64,000 nt of DNA from an uncultured Victivallales bacterium (lineage in GTDB: Bacteria; Verrucomicrobiota; Lentisphaeria; Victivallales; UBA1829): NCBI GenBank assembly GCA_934644965.1, contig CAKUDG010000005.1, positions 62,001 to 126,000 of the forward strand, given 5' to 3'. Each line of letters starts with the position of its first letter. Within the stretch, counting starts at the first letter, position 1. The notes beneath the pieces were generated by a model, which ran no database searches, was not told the origin of the DNA, and worked only from the letters and a program-made list of their open reading frames with translations. Below are positions 35,793 to 45,189 of this stretch, one piece after another. A program made the translations under genes and the position numbers.

Positions 35793-37855
35793 TCGTCTTC
35801 TTCTCCTCCTCCATCACCAGTTCCGGACTTGTTCCCTCCCGTCCCTTCCCCGGCGGAGCCGGGTTCGGCAGCCGGGAAGGAAGACGACGAATTCCCGGCA
35901 CCGGAAAAAAAGCGATTCCGATTCCCCCCCACGCCTGTTGAATTCCATCCGGGAGCGTCCCAGGGACGCAGATCATAGTCCGGATTTTTCAGAATTTCAC
36001 GGAAGACGCCGCCGTCGATTCCGCGCAGACGCATGAGTTCCTTCACGTCCGACTCGATTTTTCCGGCTTCGGGAATCCGCCCCGTCATCCGGTAAAGCCC
36101 CGCAAGGCGCAGACGGGGAAGAAGCTGAAGCGGATAGAGCGAGATTTCCCGTTTCATGCACAACTCCGCTTTGCCATATTCCCCCATGTTCATGAGAGCG
36201 GCGGCGGCATAGGCATTTGTGTGCACGTAGTCGGGAATGACGGTTTTTTCCGCAATCCGGTCGGCGAAGATCAGAACCGCCCGGTCGTCGCGCCATCCGT
36301 TCATCGCCCGCGCCATTGACTGATAGATCACCTGAGGATCGAAAGACGCCAGGCCGGCACGCCGGTAATATTCCGCCGCGGACGCCTCATCCCCGGATAA
36401 TGATCTGACCTGGCGTCCGCGGAACAAAAGCACTTCCGTCCAGGCCGTGCGGCATACCGAGAACAGAGCCAGCCCGAGAATCACCCCCCCGCAGAGGAGG
36501 AACAGAATCCGAAGGACACGTCCCCCGTTTCTCAAAACCACCCCCCCCGCGGAAGATTCCGGATCATCCGGGAGCGGATTTCCCGGCGCGGCGGACGCTC
36601 CTCTCCGCCAGGGAAGCTTCCATGCGCAATCCCAGGCGATTCCGAGAAAAATCAGAGCAAGCGCATTGGTCGGAGTCCTTTCCAGAATCAGGTCGAAAAG
36701 CGAATGCGTCAGCAGCAGGACAAGTGCGAAGAGGCACATTCTGCGCAGCGGAGAGGGGTCTTCATCATATTTCCGGATCCACCGGATCAGCGGAAACAGC
36801 AGAAGGAAGCTCCAGGCCGCCAGACCTGCCAGACCGAAACCCGCCGCCATGTACAGCAGATGATTGTGCGGATGATCCGTTCTCACAGCGCAGTGAGGGT
36901 GGAAGAAATAGCTCAGCGGACGCCAGGAGGAGGCATATTCCTGTTCAAAGGCAAACGTACCATGCCCGAAGACAGGCTTTGCAAGGATCATGTCGAGCGT
37001 TGCCAGGCCGATAATCCCCCGTTCGCTTTCCGCCGCAACGGCGGCCAGACGTCCGGGGCAGAAGAGCACGCCGCCTGCAATCACAAGGGCCAGAAGAATG
37101 CCCGTGACGCAGAAGCCTGTCCGCCTCCATTTTCCCTTCAGGAGCAGGAGTCCCCCGAGCAGAGCCGTCACCATCAACGCCGCGAGGTTTCCCCTGGAGG
37201 CAATTTCAAGAAGCATCCAGAGCGAAATCACAATCACCGGAGACGCCCCTGCGGCGGCCCATCGCTGCGGCAGTCCCCCTTTTTTTCTCAGCAGGAGATA
37301 GATAGCGTAATACGCGAAAGGCGCCGTCGCCGCGATCAGCGCCGCATTCCAGTTCCGGTTTCCCGGGACACCTGCGAATTCCCCCACCCGGAGCCTCAGC
37401 AGAATTCCGAACAGAAGATTCCAGATCCAGAATCCACCCAGATACCACGGCAGCAGACTCAAAAAGCGCTCCGCATACACAAACGCCAGCAGCGGAAGAG
37501 TCAGATAGATCAAGCCCGATCCGAACTGTTCATACGAAGCATTCGGCGCCATGACGAAATGCCAGGCGCCGATCGCAAACAGCAGACCCGATGCCAGAAG
37601 CATCGGAGAGGGAAGCACGGAAAGACGCTCCAGCAGAAGACGGGGACGCAGACAAAGAAGCCCGGCACAGACAAGTCCAAGCGTTTCCGGCGTGAAACAT
37701 CGAAAGTTCCATGCCGTCTGGAAGATCAGAAAGCCCGGATACATCAGACAGATCCCGAGCAGTGTCAATGCCGGAATCAGCCAGTCTGCGGTCGCCGTGC
37801 CGCCGTTTTTCCGCTGTTCGTGTTCTCCGATCCGTTCCGGAAAAGAATCCGTCAT
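35789..37855 (-). CDS. O-antigen ligase family (WaaL-like) with C-terminal TPR-like region
   Basis: A 688-residue protein with about ten membrane segments and the O-antigen ligase landmark DHPHNHLLYMAAGFGLAG after a periplasmic loop. The last 180 residues (FDPQVIYQSMARAMNG, TNAYAAAALMNMGEYGKAE) look like TPRs, a common add-on in this family. It transfers finished polysaccharide from undecaprenyl carrier to lipid A core or a protein. Together with GT-C it forms a two-gene operon. The promoter TTGCGT-17-TAAAAT sits upstream. Confidence 0.85.
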   Translation of the reverse strand: MTDSFPERIGEHEQRKNGGTATADWLIPALTLLGICLMYPGFLIFQTAWNFRCFTPETLGLVCAGLLCLRPRLLLERLSVLPSPMLLASGLLFAIGAWHFVMAPNASYEQFGSGLIYLTLPLLAFVYAERFLSLLPWYLGGFWIWNLLFGILLRLRVGEFAGVPGNRNWNAALIAATAPFAYYAIYLLLRKKGGLPQRWAAAGASPVIVISLWMLLEIASRGNLAALMVTALLGGLLLLKGKWRRTGFCVTGILLALVIAGGVLFCPGRLAAVAAESERGIIGLATLDMILAKPVFGHGTFAFEQEYASSWRPLSYFFHPHCAVRTDHPHNHLLYMAAGFGLAGLAAWSFLLLFPLIRWIRKYDEDPSPLRRMCLFALVLLLTHSLFDLILERTPTNALALIFLGIAWDCAWKLPWRRGASAAPGNPLPDDPESSAGGVVLRNGGRVLRILFLLCGGVILGLALFSVCRTAWTEVLLFRGRQVRSLSGDEASAAEYYRRAGLASFDPQVIYQSMARAMNGWRDDRAVLIFADRIAEKTVIPDYVHTNAYAAAALMNMGEYGKAELCMKREISLYPLQLLPRLRLAGLYRMTGRIPEAGKIESDVKELMRLRGIDGGVFREILKNPDYDLRPWDAPGWNSTGVGGNRNRFFSGAGNSSSSFPAAEPGSAGEGTGGNKSGTGDGGGEEDE

Positions 37856-37896
37856 AGAAAAGTCCGTCCTGACCCGAATGGTGTTTTTTTCCGGGG

Positions 37897-37925
37897 ATTT
37901 TACACCCGTTCACTCCGGGACGCAA
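37897..37925 (-). promoter_or_regulatory. candidate promoter of the ligase operon
   Basis: Minus strand: TTGCGT at 37925-37920, 17-bp spacer, TAAAAT at 37902-37897. The start codon is about 42 bases after the -10. Confidence 0.5.
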
Positions 37926-37966
37926 GCCCGGGAAAAGCTTTTCCGCAAAAAAAGGAGCCTTTCCCC

Positions 37967-37998
37967 GCTTCCCGATGCTTCCGCTTCCCGATGCTTCC
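37967..37998. repeat. 16-bp tandem duplication
   Basis: GCTTCCCGATGCTTCC occurs twice in a row. A 14-bp palindrome GGAAAAGCTTTTCC lies 22 bases earlier. No known element recognised. Confidence 0.85.
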
Positions 37999-38092
37999 GC
38001 TCCCTTCCGCGAAGCCCCCCCGGAGAAAGTCTCCCGGCATCCTTTTTCACCGAACTCCATGAAAATTCAAACAGCAAAGAAGAAAAAAACGC

Positions 38093-38121
38093 TTGCATTT
38101 CCCGCTTTCCGGAACTAGCTT
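38093..38121 (+). promoter_or_regulatory. candidate promoter of the Fe-alcohol dehydrogenase
   Basis: TTGCAT at 38093-38098, 17-bp spacer, TAGCTT at 38116-38121. The ATG is 53 bases after the -10. Confidence 0.45.
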
Positions 38122-38174
38122 CCACCAGATGAGGTCTAACAGAAAATCCAATGAAACTAAGGAGGAACACGGTG

Positions 38175-39380
38175 ATGAACAGCGAAAACATCTTTGAAGT
38201 CAGGGAAATCCGCTGCAAGGTGAACATTTTTTTCGGAGTCGGCGCCATTGCGAAAGTCGATGAAATCGCCCGGGAAATGAAAGAGCGGCAGATTCATTCG
38301 GTTCTGGTGGTCACCGGCCACGGCTCCTACCGTTCGACAGGAGCATGGGACAGAATCGAAACGGCGTTGAAACGGGAGGGAATCGCCTTCCGCCTGTACA
38401 ACGGAGTCACGCCGAACCCGACCGCGGATCAGGTGGACGAGGCTCTGGCCATCGGAAGGGAAGTCAATGCGGGAGCGGTCATCGCGATCGGCGGGGGGAG
38501 TCCGATTGACGCGGGGAAAGCCGTTGCGGCTCTGCTGGCATATCCGGGAGAAACGGCGCGCAAGCTCTGCTCATTTGAATTCGCTCCGGAGCGCGCGCTT
38601 CCGCTTCTCGCCGTGAATCTGACCCACGGGACGGGAACTGAGGCAGACCGCTTCTCCGTCATCACCGTCCCGGAAAAGGAGCACAAGCCCGCCCTGGCCT
38701 ACGAATGCATGTATCCCACGTGGGCAATCGACGACCCGGCTCTCATGACCGGACTCTCGGAAAAACAGACCCGTTTCGTCAGCATCGACGCCGTCAATCA
38801 TGTCATTGAAGCGGCGACCTCCAAAGCGGCCAGTCCCTTCTCCATTCTCCTGGCCCGGGAAACCATCCGGCAGGTGGCGCGTTTCCTCCCGGAGGCGCTG
38901 AAGGATCCTTCCAGCCTCAGAGCCAGATATTATCTCCTCTACGCCTCCATGATCGCCGGAATCGCCTTCGACAACGGGCTGCTGCATTTCACCCACGCTC
39001 TGGAACACCCCCTCAGCGCCGTCAATCCGGATCTGACCCATGGAATGGGGCTGGCGATCCTGCTGCCGGCCGTGGTGAAACAGATCTATCCGGAAAAGGG
39101 CGAAGTCCTTGCCGACATTCTTTCCCCGATCGCACCCGGACTCACAGGGAAACCCGGAGAAGCCCTTTCTGCGGCAAAAGCGGTCGAACGCTGGCTCTTC
39201 TCCTGCGGAGCAACGGAAAAACTCGCAGACGGGGGGTTCTCGGAAAACGACATCCCGAAACTCGCGGAACTCACACTTTCCACCCCATCGCTTTCCACCC
39301 TGCTGGACATGGCTCCGGTCGAATCCAGCAGGGAAATCGTCGAGGCCATCTACCGGGATTCGTTCCGTCCGATGGAATGA
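38175..39380 (+). CDS. iron-containing alcohol dehydrogenase
   Basis: A 401-residue enzyme of the Fe-ADH family: the NAD-binding motif GGGSPIDAGKAVAA, the metal ligands Asp and His in SIDAVNHVIEAATS, His in FTHALEHPLSA and His in DLTHGMGLA. It likely oxidises or reduces a short-chain alcohol or aldehyde with NAD(P)H. The ATG at 38175 has AAGGAGG nine bases upstream, an almost perfect ribosome site, and so decides the start over 38151. It is a single-gene unit. The substrate is not readable from sequence. Confidence 0.93.
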   Translation: MNSENIFEVREIRCKVNIFFGVGAIAKVDEIAREMKERQIHSVLVVTGHGSYRSTGAWDRIETALKREGIAFRLYNGVTPNPTADQVDEALAIGREVNAGAVIAIGGGSPIDAGKAVAALLAYPGETARKLCSFEFAPERALPLLAVNLTHGTGTEADRFSVITVPEKEHKPALAYECMYPTWAIDDPALMTGLSEKQTRFVSIDAVNHVIEAATSKAASPFSILLARETIRQVARFLPEALKDPSSLRARYYLLYASMIAGIAFDNGLLHFTHALEHPLSAVNPDLTHGMGLAILLPAVVKQIYPEKGEVLADILSPIAPGLTGKPGEALSAAKAVERWLFSCGATEKLADGGFSENDIPKLAELTLSTPSLSTLLDMAPVESSREIVEAIYRDSFRPME

Positions 39381-39690
39381 ATAAACGGTCTCCATTTCTC
39401 TGTTCCCGCCCCACACTGCGTCCACCCTTCCGCTGTCGGAACACAGCGGGAGGGTGAGCGCCGAGGCAGAAGGATCCACCGTTTCTTTCTCTCCCTTCCA
39501 TTCTCCCTTCTTTTTTCCCCCTCACGCACATCCGCGGAGGAAGCCGGGAAACGGAAAAACAGGTTGAAAAAACACGGACACATGCTACCTTACGCCTCAT
39601 GACGGAATCCCGGTCCTTCCTTTCTCCACGGACAAACAGGAATCGGGCAGATACATTATTGCAAACATCAACTCGGAGACGCACCGCCAA
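39381..39690. other. intergenic region between Fe-ADH and the two-component pair
   Basis: Holds a strong 14-bp hairpin at 39423-39456 (CACCCTTCCGCTGT, loop CGGAAC, ACAGCGGGAGGGTG) without a U-run, and the promoter of the kinase. No gene is supported. Confidence 0.55.
39564..39591 (+). promoter_or_regulatory. candidate promoter of the histidine kinase gene
   Basis: TTGAAA at 39564-39569, 16-bp spacer, TACCTT at 39586-39591. The leader to the ATG would be about 90 bases. Confidence 0.45.
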
Positions 39691-41010
39691 ATGCCCGGAA
39701 GCAGATTTCAGGAACGGATCATCCCGAAGATCGACACGCTTGATCCGCAGTCCATGCAGTCGGTCATTCAGCATCTGGCCAGGGAACGCGGCTTCCTTGA
39801 AAACATTTTCAACACCGTGCACGAGGCCGTTCTGGTCATCGACAGCACCCTGCGCATTCTGTATCACAACGCCGCGGCCAAGGAAATGCTCGGTCTTCCG
39901 GACGAGCTTTCACGCCTCAAGATCTCCAAAATTCTAAAGGGGATCAACTGGGACGCCATGCTGCCTTCGCCGGGAGAAAACCACAACAGCACAAAACTCA
40001 TGCGCCAGGAGCTAGAAATTCATTATCCGGCACACAGGATACTCCAGTTCTACGCGGTCCCGATGGAGCGGAAGACCTCTCTTTACACATTGATTCTAAA
40101 CGATATAACAGACACACTGAAGAAGGCGGCAAGTACGGCGGAGACGGAACGCAGCCAGATGGTCTCCCTGCTGGCGGCGGGTGTGGCGCATGAAATCGGG
40201 AATCCTCTGAACAGCCTCTATCTGCATCTTCAGTTTTTCCAGAGGATGCTCGGGAGCGGAGAGCTCGACCGGGAGGAAGCGCTTCAGGAAATCACCGAAG
40301 CCCGGCGCGAAGTGGAGCGTCTGGACGCCATCATCAACCAGTTTCTCCATGCTCTGAGACCCGGGAAACCCGATATGCGCATCACGGACCTGAAGGACCT
40401 GATCCTCGAATCCCTCAAGTTCATGAGACATGAAATCGACTCCAGAAACATTTCCGTGACTCTCGAATGTGCAGAGGACGGAACAAGGATCATGGGCGAT
40501 GCAGGACAACTGAAACAGGCGTTCTACAATCTGGTCAAAAACGCCCTTCAGTCCATGCGCCACGGAGGACATCTCGGCATCGCGTGCAGAACAGATGACG
40601 ATTTCGTCAGCTTAAGCATCTCCGACGACGGCTGCGGAGTCCGGAAGGAAGATCTTCCCCGGATTTTCAAACCGTATTTCACCACCAAAGGCAGCGGAGG
40701 AACGGGCCTCGGACTGATGATCGTCGACCGGATCGTGCGGGAACACGGGGCCAGCCTCTCCGTGGACAGCACGGAGGGCAAAGGCACGACCTTCACAATC
40801 AGCTTCCCGCGTCATGAAAGGACCGTCAGAATCCTTCCTCCGCCGGAGGAAGAAGCCGCTCCGGCTCCCCGTTCCGCCCTTCCGTCGGGGAACGGCTCCA
40901 TGCGGGGGAAGGAAGCGGCGGAAAAGCCTGCGGGAATGCCGCAGGAAACACCCGGGAACACTCCCGGAAAACAGGGTGAGACGACGTTCATGGGAGAAGA
41001 AAGAAAATGA
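39691..41010 (+). CDS. sensor histidine kinase, NtrB-like
   Basis: A 439-residue cytoplasmic kinase: a PAS-like domain (residues 35-120, starting ENIFNTVHEAVLVIDSTLRI), the phospho-acceptor His167 in VAHEIGNPLNS, N-box DAGQLKQAFYNLVKNALQ, G-boxes DDGCGV and GGTGLGLMIV. No membrane segment. The last 60 residues are Pro- and Glu-rich. It overlaps the next gene by 4 bp (ATGA), so it is coupled to its partner regulator. GGAG lies 12 bases before the ATG. Signal unknown. Confidence 0.93.
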   Translation: MPGSRFQERIIPKIDTLDPQSMQSVIQHLARERGFLENIFNTVHEAVLVIDSTLRILYHNAAAKEMLGLPDELSRLKISKILKGINWDAMLPSPGENHNSTKLMRQELEIHYPAHRILQFYAVPMERKTSLYTLILNDITDTLKKAASTAETERSQMVSLLAAGVAHEIGNPLNSLYLHLQFFQRMLGSGELDREEALQEITEARREVERLDAIINQFLHALRPGKPDMRITDLKDLILESLKFMRHEIDSRNISVTLECAEDGTRIMGDAGQLKQAFYNLVKNALQSMRHGGHLGIACRTDDDFVSLSISDDGCGVRKEDLPRIFKPYFTTKGSGGTGLGLMIVDRIVREHGASLSVDSTEGKGTTFTISFPRHERTVRILPPPEEEAAPAPRSALPSGNGSMRGKEAAEKPAGMPQETPGNTPGKQGETTFMGEERK

Positions 41011-42389
41011 ACAGAAAAGAGAAGCGCCCCTCCATTCTGATCGTCGACGACGAACGGGGAACACGCGAGGTGCTGGCGAAATTTCTCCGTGCGAATTACG
41101 ACGTCACGCTCGCCGAAGACGGACAGGTCGGCCTGAATCTGCTCGAGCGCAATCATTACGACCTCGTTCTCACCGACATCCGGATGCCCGGAGCCGGCGG
41201 TTTCTCCATTCTCGAAAAAACTCTGAAACTGGAAAATCCCCCACCCTGTATTCTCTTCACGGCATACGGGTCCATCGAAACGGCCGTAGACGCAATGAAA
41301 CAGGGAGCCTTCGATTTCGTCACGAAGCCCGTGAATTTCGATCAGCTGGAGATTCTGATCGCGCGCGCCCTGGAATCACGCCGCATCCGCCAGGAAAACC
41401 GGGAGCTGAAACAGAGACTGGAAGATAAATTCGGTCTGAAAGGCATCATCGGGAATTCATCGGCCATGCAGAAAGTCATTGAGACGGTCCGCCAGGTGGC
41501 GCCGACGCGTTCAACCGTCCTGATCACAGGGGAAAGCGGAACGGGCAAGGAACTGATCGCACAGGCCATTCACCAGCTCAGCGGAAGAAGCGGGCGTTTT
41601 GTCGCCGTCCACTGCGCCGCGCTGCCGGAATCCCTGCTTGAAAGCGAACTTTTCGGGCATGAAAAAGGCGCCTTCACAGGCGCATCGGAACAGAGAAGAG
41701 GACGCTTTGAACTCGCAGACGGCGGAACGCTCTTTCTGGATGAAATCGGTGAAATCTCCCAGCAGATTCAGGTGAAACTGCTCCGGGTGCTGGAGACACG
41801 GTCCTTTGAACGTCTCGGGGGGACAGAAACACTCAGCACCGATGCGCGCGTCGTGACGGCGACCAACAGGGATCTGGAAGCCATGGTCGCGGAAGGGAGT
41901 TTCCGGGAGGATCTGTTTTACCGTCTGGACGTCGTCCGGATTCACCTGCCCCCGCTCCGAGAACGGACGGAGGACATCCCTCCCCTCGTCAAACATTTCA
42001 TTGACCTCTTCGCACGGGAAAACGGAAAGGAAGCTCCCGCCATCTCGGAAGATGCCATGTCCGCCCTCTGTTCCTATGCCTGGCACGGGAATATCCGCGA
42101 ACTCAAAAACTGTGTCGAAAGAATGATCGTCCTCTGCAGGAATCAGGAAATCGGCATCGAAAATGTGCCGCTCAACATCCGGGAAAATCTGCATCCGGGC
42201 ATAGCCAGGAAACCGTCCTCCTTCCCGGGAGCGGAGCAGTCATCCGGCTGCGACCTCGAAACCAATGAAAAAATCCTGATCGAACGCGCACTCGGAGAAT
42301 GCGGCGGAAACCGGACCAGGGCCGCAGAAAAACTCGGAATCAGCAGACGCACTCTCCAGCGCAAACTCAAGCTGTTTCATCTTGAATAA
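41007..42389 (+). CDS. sigma-54-dependent response regulator, NtrC family
   Basis: A 460-residue regulator: receiver (phospho-acceptor Asp57), AAA+ domain with Walker A GESGTGKE at 165-172, the sigma-54-binding GAFTGA loop at 211-216, Walker B LFLDEIGEI, and a C-terminal Fis-type helix-turn-helix (RTRAAEKLGISRRTLQRKL). All critical parts are intact, so this bacterium should have RpoN. It is the partner of the upstream kinase. No -24/-12 promoter was noticed in this window, so its target is elsewhere or was missed. Confidence 0.95.
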   Translation: MNRKEKRPSILIVDDERGTREVLAKFLRANYDVTLAEDGQVGLNLLERNHYDLVLTDIRMPGAGGFSILEKTLKLENPPPCILFTAYGSIETAVDAMKQGAFDFVTKPVNFDQLEILIARALESRRIRQENRELKQRLEDKFGLKGIIGNSSAMQKVIETVRQVAPTRSTVLITGESGTGKELIAQAIHQLSGRSGRFVAVHCAALPESLLESELFGHEKGAFTGASEQRRGRFELADGGTLFLDEIGEISQQIQVKLLRVLETRSFERLGGTETLSTDARVVTATNRDLEAMVAEGSFREDLFYRLDVVRIHLPPLRERTEDIPPLVKHFIDLFARENGKEAPAISEDAMSALCSYAWHGNIRELKNCVERMIVLCRNQEIGIENVPLNIRENLHPGIARKPSSFPGAEQSSGCDLETNEKILIERALGECGGNRTRAAEKLGISRRTLQRKLKLFHLE

Positions 42390-42525
42390 TAATCCTTCCC
42401 CTCCCTGATCTCTCGTGGGGATACGGAAGAACAGGGAAACGCCGGAAGCAGAAATCTCATGGCAAGGACATGAATGCGTTGAATTCTAAAAAAAACCTCC
42501 AGAAAAGGAAAAGGAGTCTGCACGC

Positions 42526-43032
42526 ATGAAAAACTGCATCTTCTGCAAAATCATCGCCGGCGAAATTCCGGCTCTGAAAATCTATGAGGACGAACTGGTG
42601 CTCGCCTTCATGGATATTGCCCCGATCAATTTCGGTCACGTCCTCGTGATCCCGAAAGAACATCACACCAGCACGGCAACCATCCCGGAAAAAACGGCAG
42701 GAAGGATTTTCCTGGCCGCTTCCCGTATCGGCGTGGCCATGCGCAGGGCTCTGGATGCGGACGGATTCAATCTGCATCTCTCGGACGGAACCGTGGCGGG
42801 ACAAGTCGTCATGCACGCCCATCTCCATGTCGTCCCCCGCTGGACCGACGACGGATTCCACTGGAACTGGCGCCAGCTCAAATATGAATCCGACTCCGCC
42901 AAAACCGAACTCCAGGAAAAACTCCGCTCCGCCTTCAAGCTCGAACGCGATCCCTCCGAAAGCACCGGAGAAGATGAAAATCCGGCGGAAAATGGGACTT
43001 CTCCCCTGCACACGGGAAATCACGGGTCCTGA
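42526..43032 (+). CDS. HIT-family nucleotide hydrolase or transferase
   Basis: A 168-residue protein with the HIT motif HAHLHVVPR and the N-terminal CIFCKIIAGEIPA box with zinc-ligand cysteines, as in Hint/HinT-related proteins. It acts on nucleotide-phosphate conjugates such as AMP-linked compounds. The C-terminal 55 residues are a Lys/Glu-rich tail. An AAGGAG element lies before the ATG. It is a single-gene unit. Confidence 0.9.
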   Translation: MKNCIFCKIIAGEIPALKIYEDELVLAFMDIAPINFGHVLVIPKEHHTSTATIPEKTAGRIFLAASRIGVAMRRALDADGFNLHLSDGTVAGQVVMHAHLHVVPRWTDDGFHWNWRQLKYESDSAKTELQEKLRSAFKLERDPSESTGEDENPAENGTSPLHTGNHGS

Positions 43033-43345
43033 TCTCCACAGCTCTCCACCTCTCTTCACCGGAACAGCGGAAATCCACACGGAAAAGCAATCCTTCAGGC
43101 GCTTGATCTCCGCACTCCTTTCTCTGCTGAAGCCGCGCGGGGAAAGTTCTTCCTGTGAAGCCGTATCAAGAGCCGCTGTACCTGAAAAAAGCACCTGAAA
43201 AAAAGCACAGCCGGAAGCCGCAGCTGAAGCCGCAGCGGAAACCTTGCGGGGAAATCAGCTGCGAAAACGGAGGAGACAGGAGCACAGGGAGAAAAGAAGG
43301 AAAAAAGAAAAGAAGGAAAAGGGAGGGGAAAACACTTCTTCCGGT
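43033..43345. other. convergent intergenic region between HIT and cardiolipin synthase
   Basis: Purine-rich with a near-tandem repeat of ACCTGAAAAAAGC near 43180-43207. Several lysine-rich open frames overlap each other here and I do not support any. On the minus strand the T-runs of the repeat may help end the cardiolipin synthase transcript. Confidence 0.4.
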
Positions 43346-44848
43346 TCAAAGAACGGGAGTAAAAAGAGCGCACAGGCTCTCAAGAAGGCGTGTAAAAAAT
43401 CCTCTGGAACGGATTTCCTCAAAAAGGATCTCACGGGACTGGGCGAATTCATGACGGAACTGATCATGAATGGAGGAGAGGAAATCGCCGCCTGAAACCA
43501 CGATGTCCAGCTCATAATTCAAACGGAAGCTCCGGACATCGCAGTTGCTGGAACCGAAGAGGGTCCATTCTCCGTCGACGAGCATGGCTTTGGCATGGGA
43601 GAAATTTCCATGGCGTTCAAAAATGCGGACTCCATCGGAGAGAAGCGACTCATACAGACTCCGCCCGGCCATTTTCATGTACCAGTGATTGTTTTTCTCC
43701 GGAAGCAGGATCCGGACATCCACCCCCCGTTGCGCGGCAATGCGGAGCGCCTTTGAAAAAGCGTGGTCCGGGACAAAATAAGGTGTGTTGATCCAGATGT
43801 AGCGTTTTGCAGTGGCCGTGGCGGTGAAAAAGGCTTTTTCAGTCCCCTGATAGCAGTGCCCGTGGCCGGAGGCAATCACCCGGACAAGATCGTTCCCGCT
43901 GGAGACGGGAGGAGGAAAGGCATCCTTGTTCAGCACATTGTCCGGAGCAAGATTCGCCGCATAGCACCAGTCCCGCAGGAAACTTCTCTGCAGCATGCCG
44001 ACGGCCGGACCGCGCACACGGCAGTGCAGATCGTGAATCGCAGGGGCGCGCCGGTTGATCAGGCGGAAATTGTCCGCACTGATATTGATTCCCCCGAGGA
44101 AAGCCGTCTCTCCATCCGTCACGAGGAGCTTTCTGTGGTTCCGCAGCTGTATTTTCCAGGGGGCGAAAAGATTGGAATGGACAAAGGCGCGGATCTGCAT
44201 GCGGGAGTTTCTGCGGGAATAGCGGTGAAAGAAATGGGAAAGGATCGCGCTGAAACTGCCGAAACTGTCGTAAATGACCTTGACTTCCACACCATGACGC
44301 GCCTTTTTCTCCAAAGCGTCAAAAATCATTTTTCCAACGGAATCGTTCGCGATGATGAAACTCTGAAGATGAATGGACTTCTTCGCTTTCCGGATCGCGT
44401 CAATCATCATGGGATAAGCCGCATCCCCGTCCCGCAGGAGCTCGACGCTGTTTCCGAGAAGCGGAGGCGAATCCGGGAAAACCCTGTCCAGCATCACCCG
44501 GAAACTGATATTGCGGACACTCTCCTCTTTTTCCGGAGCGACAAATCCGGAAAGAGCCGCATTGTATTCTGCGAAAAATCTGCGGGCGGAATCGCTCCCG
44601 GGTTCCTCAAATTCATTTCTTGCCTTTTCCAGTCTGCTCCCGAGCGAATTTCTGCGGCTCAGCCCCGCGAAGAGATACAGAATCACCCCCAGGACCGGAA
44701 ACGCCGCCACCAGAATCAGCCAGAGGGACGCCCGTTCGGAATCATCCCGCATGTTCAGCAGAATGTGCAGCGCGGCCGCGGCCGCGGCAAGAAGATGCAG
44801 TCCGTAAAAAAATGCATACAGCCAGGAATCCGCCATAGCTCCGTTCAT
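43346..44848 (-). CDS. cls: cardiolipin synthase (PLD family)
   Basis: A 500-residue enzyme with two N-terminal membrane segments (residues 10-28 and 40-62, ending in FPVLGVILYLFAG) and two HKD motifs: HRKLLVTD in the first half and HAKAMLVD in the second. It condenses two phosphatidylglycerols to cardiolipin in the inner membrane. It is a single-gene unit with the promoter TTGCGT-16-TATATT upstream. Function is inferred from family and layout and fits well. Confidence 0.93.
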   Translation of the reverse strand: MNGAMADSWLYAFFYGLHLLAAAAAALHILLNMRDDSERASLWLILVAAFPVLGVILYLFAGLSRRNSLGSRLEKARNEFEEPGSDSARRFFAEYNAALSGFVAPEKEESVRNISFRVMLDRVFPDSPPLLGNSVELLRDGDAAYPMMIDAIRKAKKSIHLQSFIIANDSVGKMIFDALEKKARHGVEVKVIYDSFGSFSAILSHFFHRYSRRNSRMQIRAFVHSNLFAPWKIQLRNHRKLLVTDGETAFLGGINISADNFRLINRRAPAIHDLHCRVRGPAVGMLQRSFLRDWCYAANLAPDNVLNKDAFPPPVSSGNDLVRVIASGHGHCYQGTEKAFFTATATAKRYIWINTPYFVPDHAFSKALRIAAQRGVDVRILLPEKNNHWYMKMAGRSLYESLLSDGVRIFERHGNFSHAKAMLVDGEWTLFGSSNCDVRSFRLNYELDIVVSGGDFLSSIHDQFRHEFAQSREILFEEIRSRGFFTRLLESLCALFTPVL

Positions 44849-44936
44849 CCGTCGGTTTTTCTCCCGGCAGAGAAAGAGAGAGAGAAAAAAAGGATCCTCT
44901 CTTCACAGCTCTTTCCCGTCCGTCTTTTCCGGGCAC

Positions 44937-44964
44937 AATATAAGCCGCCTCCCAGAAAACGCAA
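44937..44964 (-). promoter_or_regulatory. candidate promoter of cls
   Basis: Minus strand: TTGCGT at 44964-44959, 16-bp spacer, TATATT at 44942-44937. About 82 bases precede the ATG. Confidence 0.6.
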
Positions 44965-45047
44965 ACTGGAATTCAAAAAACAAAAAATCTTACAGATCTC
45001 CAGGGAAAAAACAGTTTTTTTTTCTCCTGAAAGATCACGTCCGAGGG

Positions 45048-45075
45048 TTGAATTCAGGCGAAAAACCGTGTAGAA
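45048..45075 (+). promoter_or_regulatory. candidate promoter of the DUF4091 gene
   Basis: TTGAAT at 45048-45053, 16-bp spacer, TAGAAT at 45070-45075. A leader of about 108 bases follows. AGGAG lies seven bases before the ATG at 45190. Confidence 0.6.
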
Positions 45076-45189
45076 TTCTCCCGACATCCGCTTCTGAATA
45101 CGGATTCGGATGCCCGGGAAAGAAGTCCGGAATCAGAAGAAAGACAAGAGAAGACTATTTGCATCCGTCAACCTCTATCAGGAGAAAAC

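Larger units (their letters stand above)
37856..38174. other. divergent region between ligase and Fe-alcohol dehydrogenase
   Basis: Holds promoters in both directions, a 14-bp perfect palindrome (GGAAAAGCTTTTCC at 37931-37944) and a 16-bp tandem duplication (37967-37998). No gene is supported. Confidence 0.55.
44849..45189. other. divergent promoter region
   Basis: Holds two well-formed promoters, one for cls (minus) and one for the DUF4091 gene (plus). No gene is supported. Confidence 0.6.

Noticed and set aside
39599..39937. 112-residue open frame at the start of the histidine kinase transcript
   Set aside because: It is in a different frame from the kinase, overlaps it, and has no family signature; the kinase start at 39691 with GGAG upstream is better supported.
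43155..43495. Overlapping lysine-rich open frames between HIT and cls
   Set aside because: They arise from purine-rich DNA, partly overlap the confident cls gene and show no family features.
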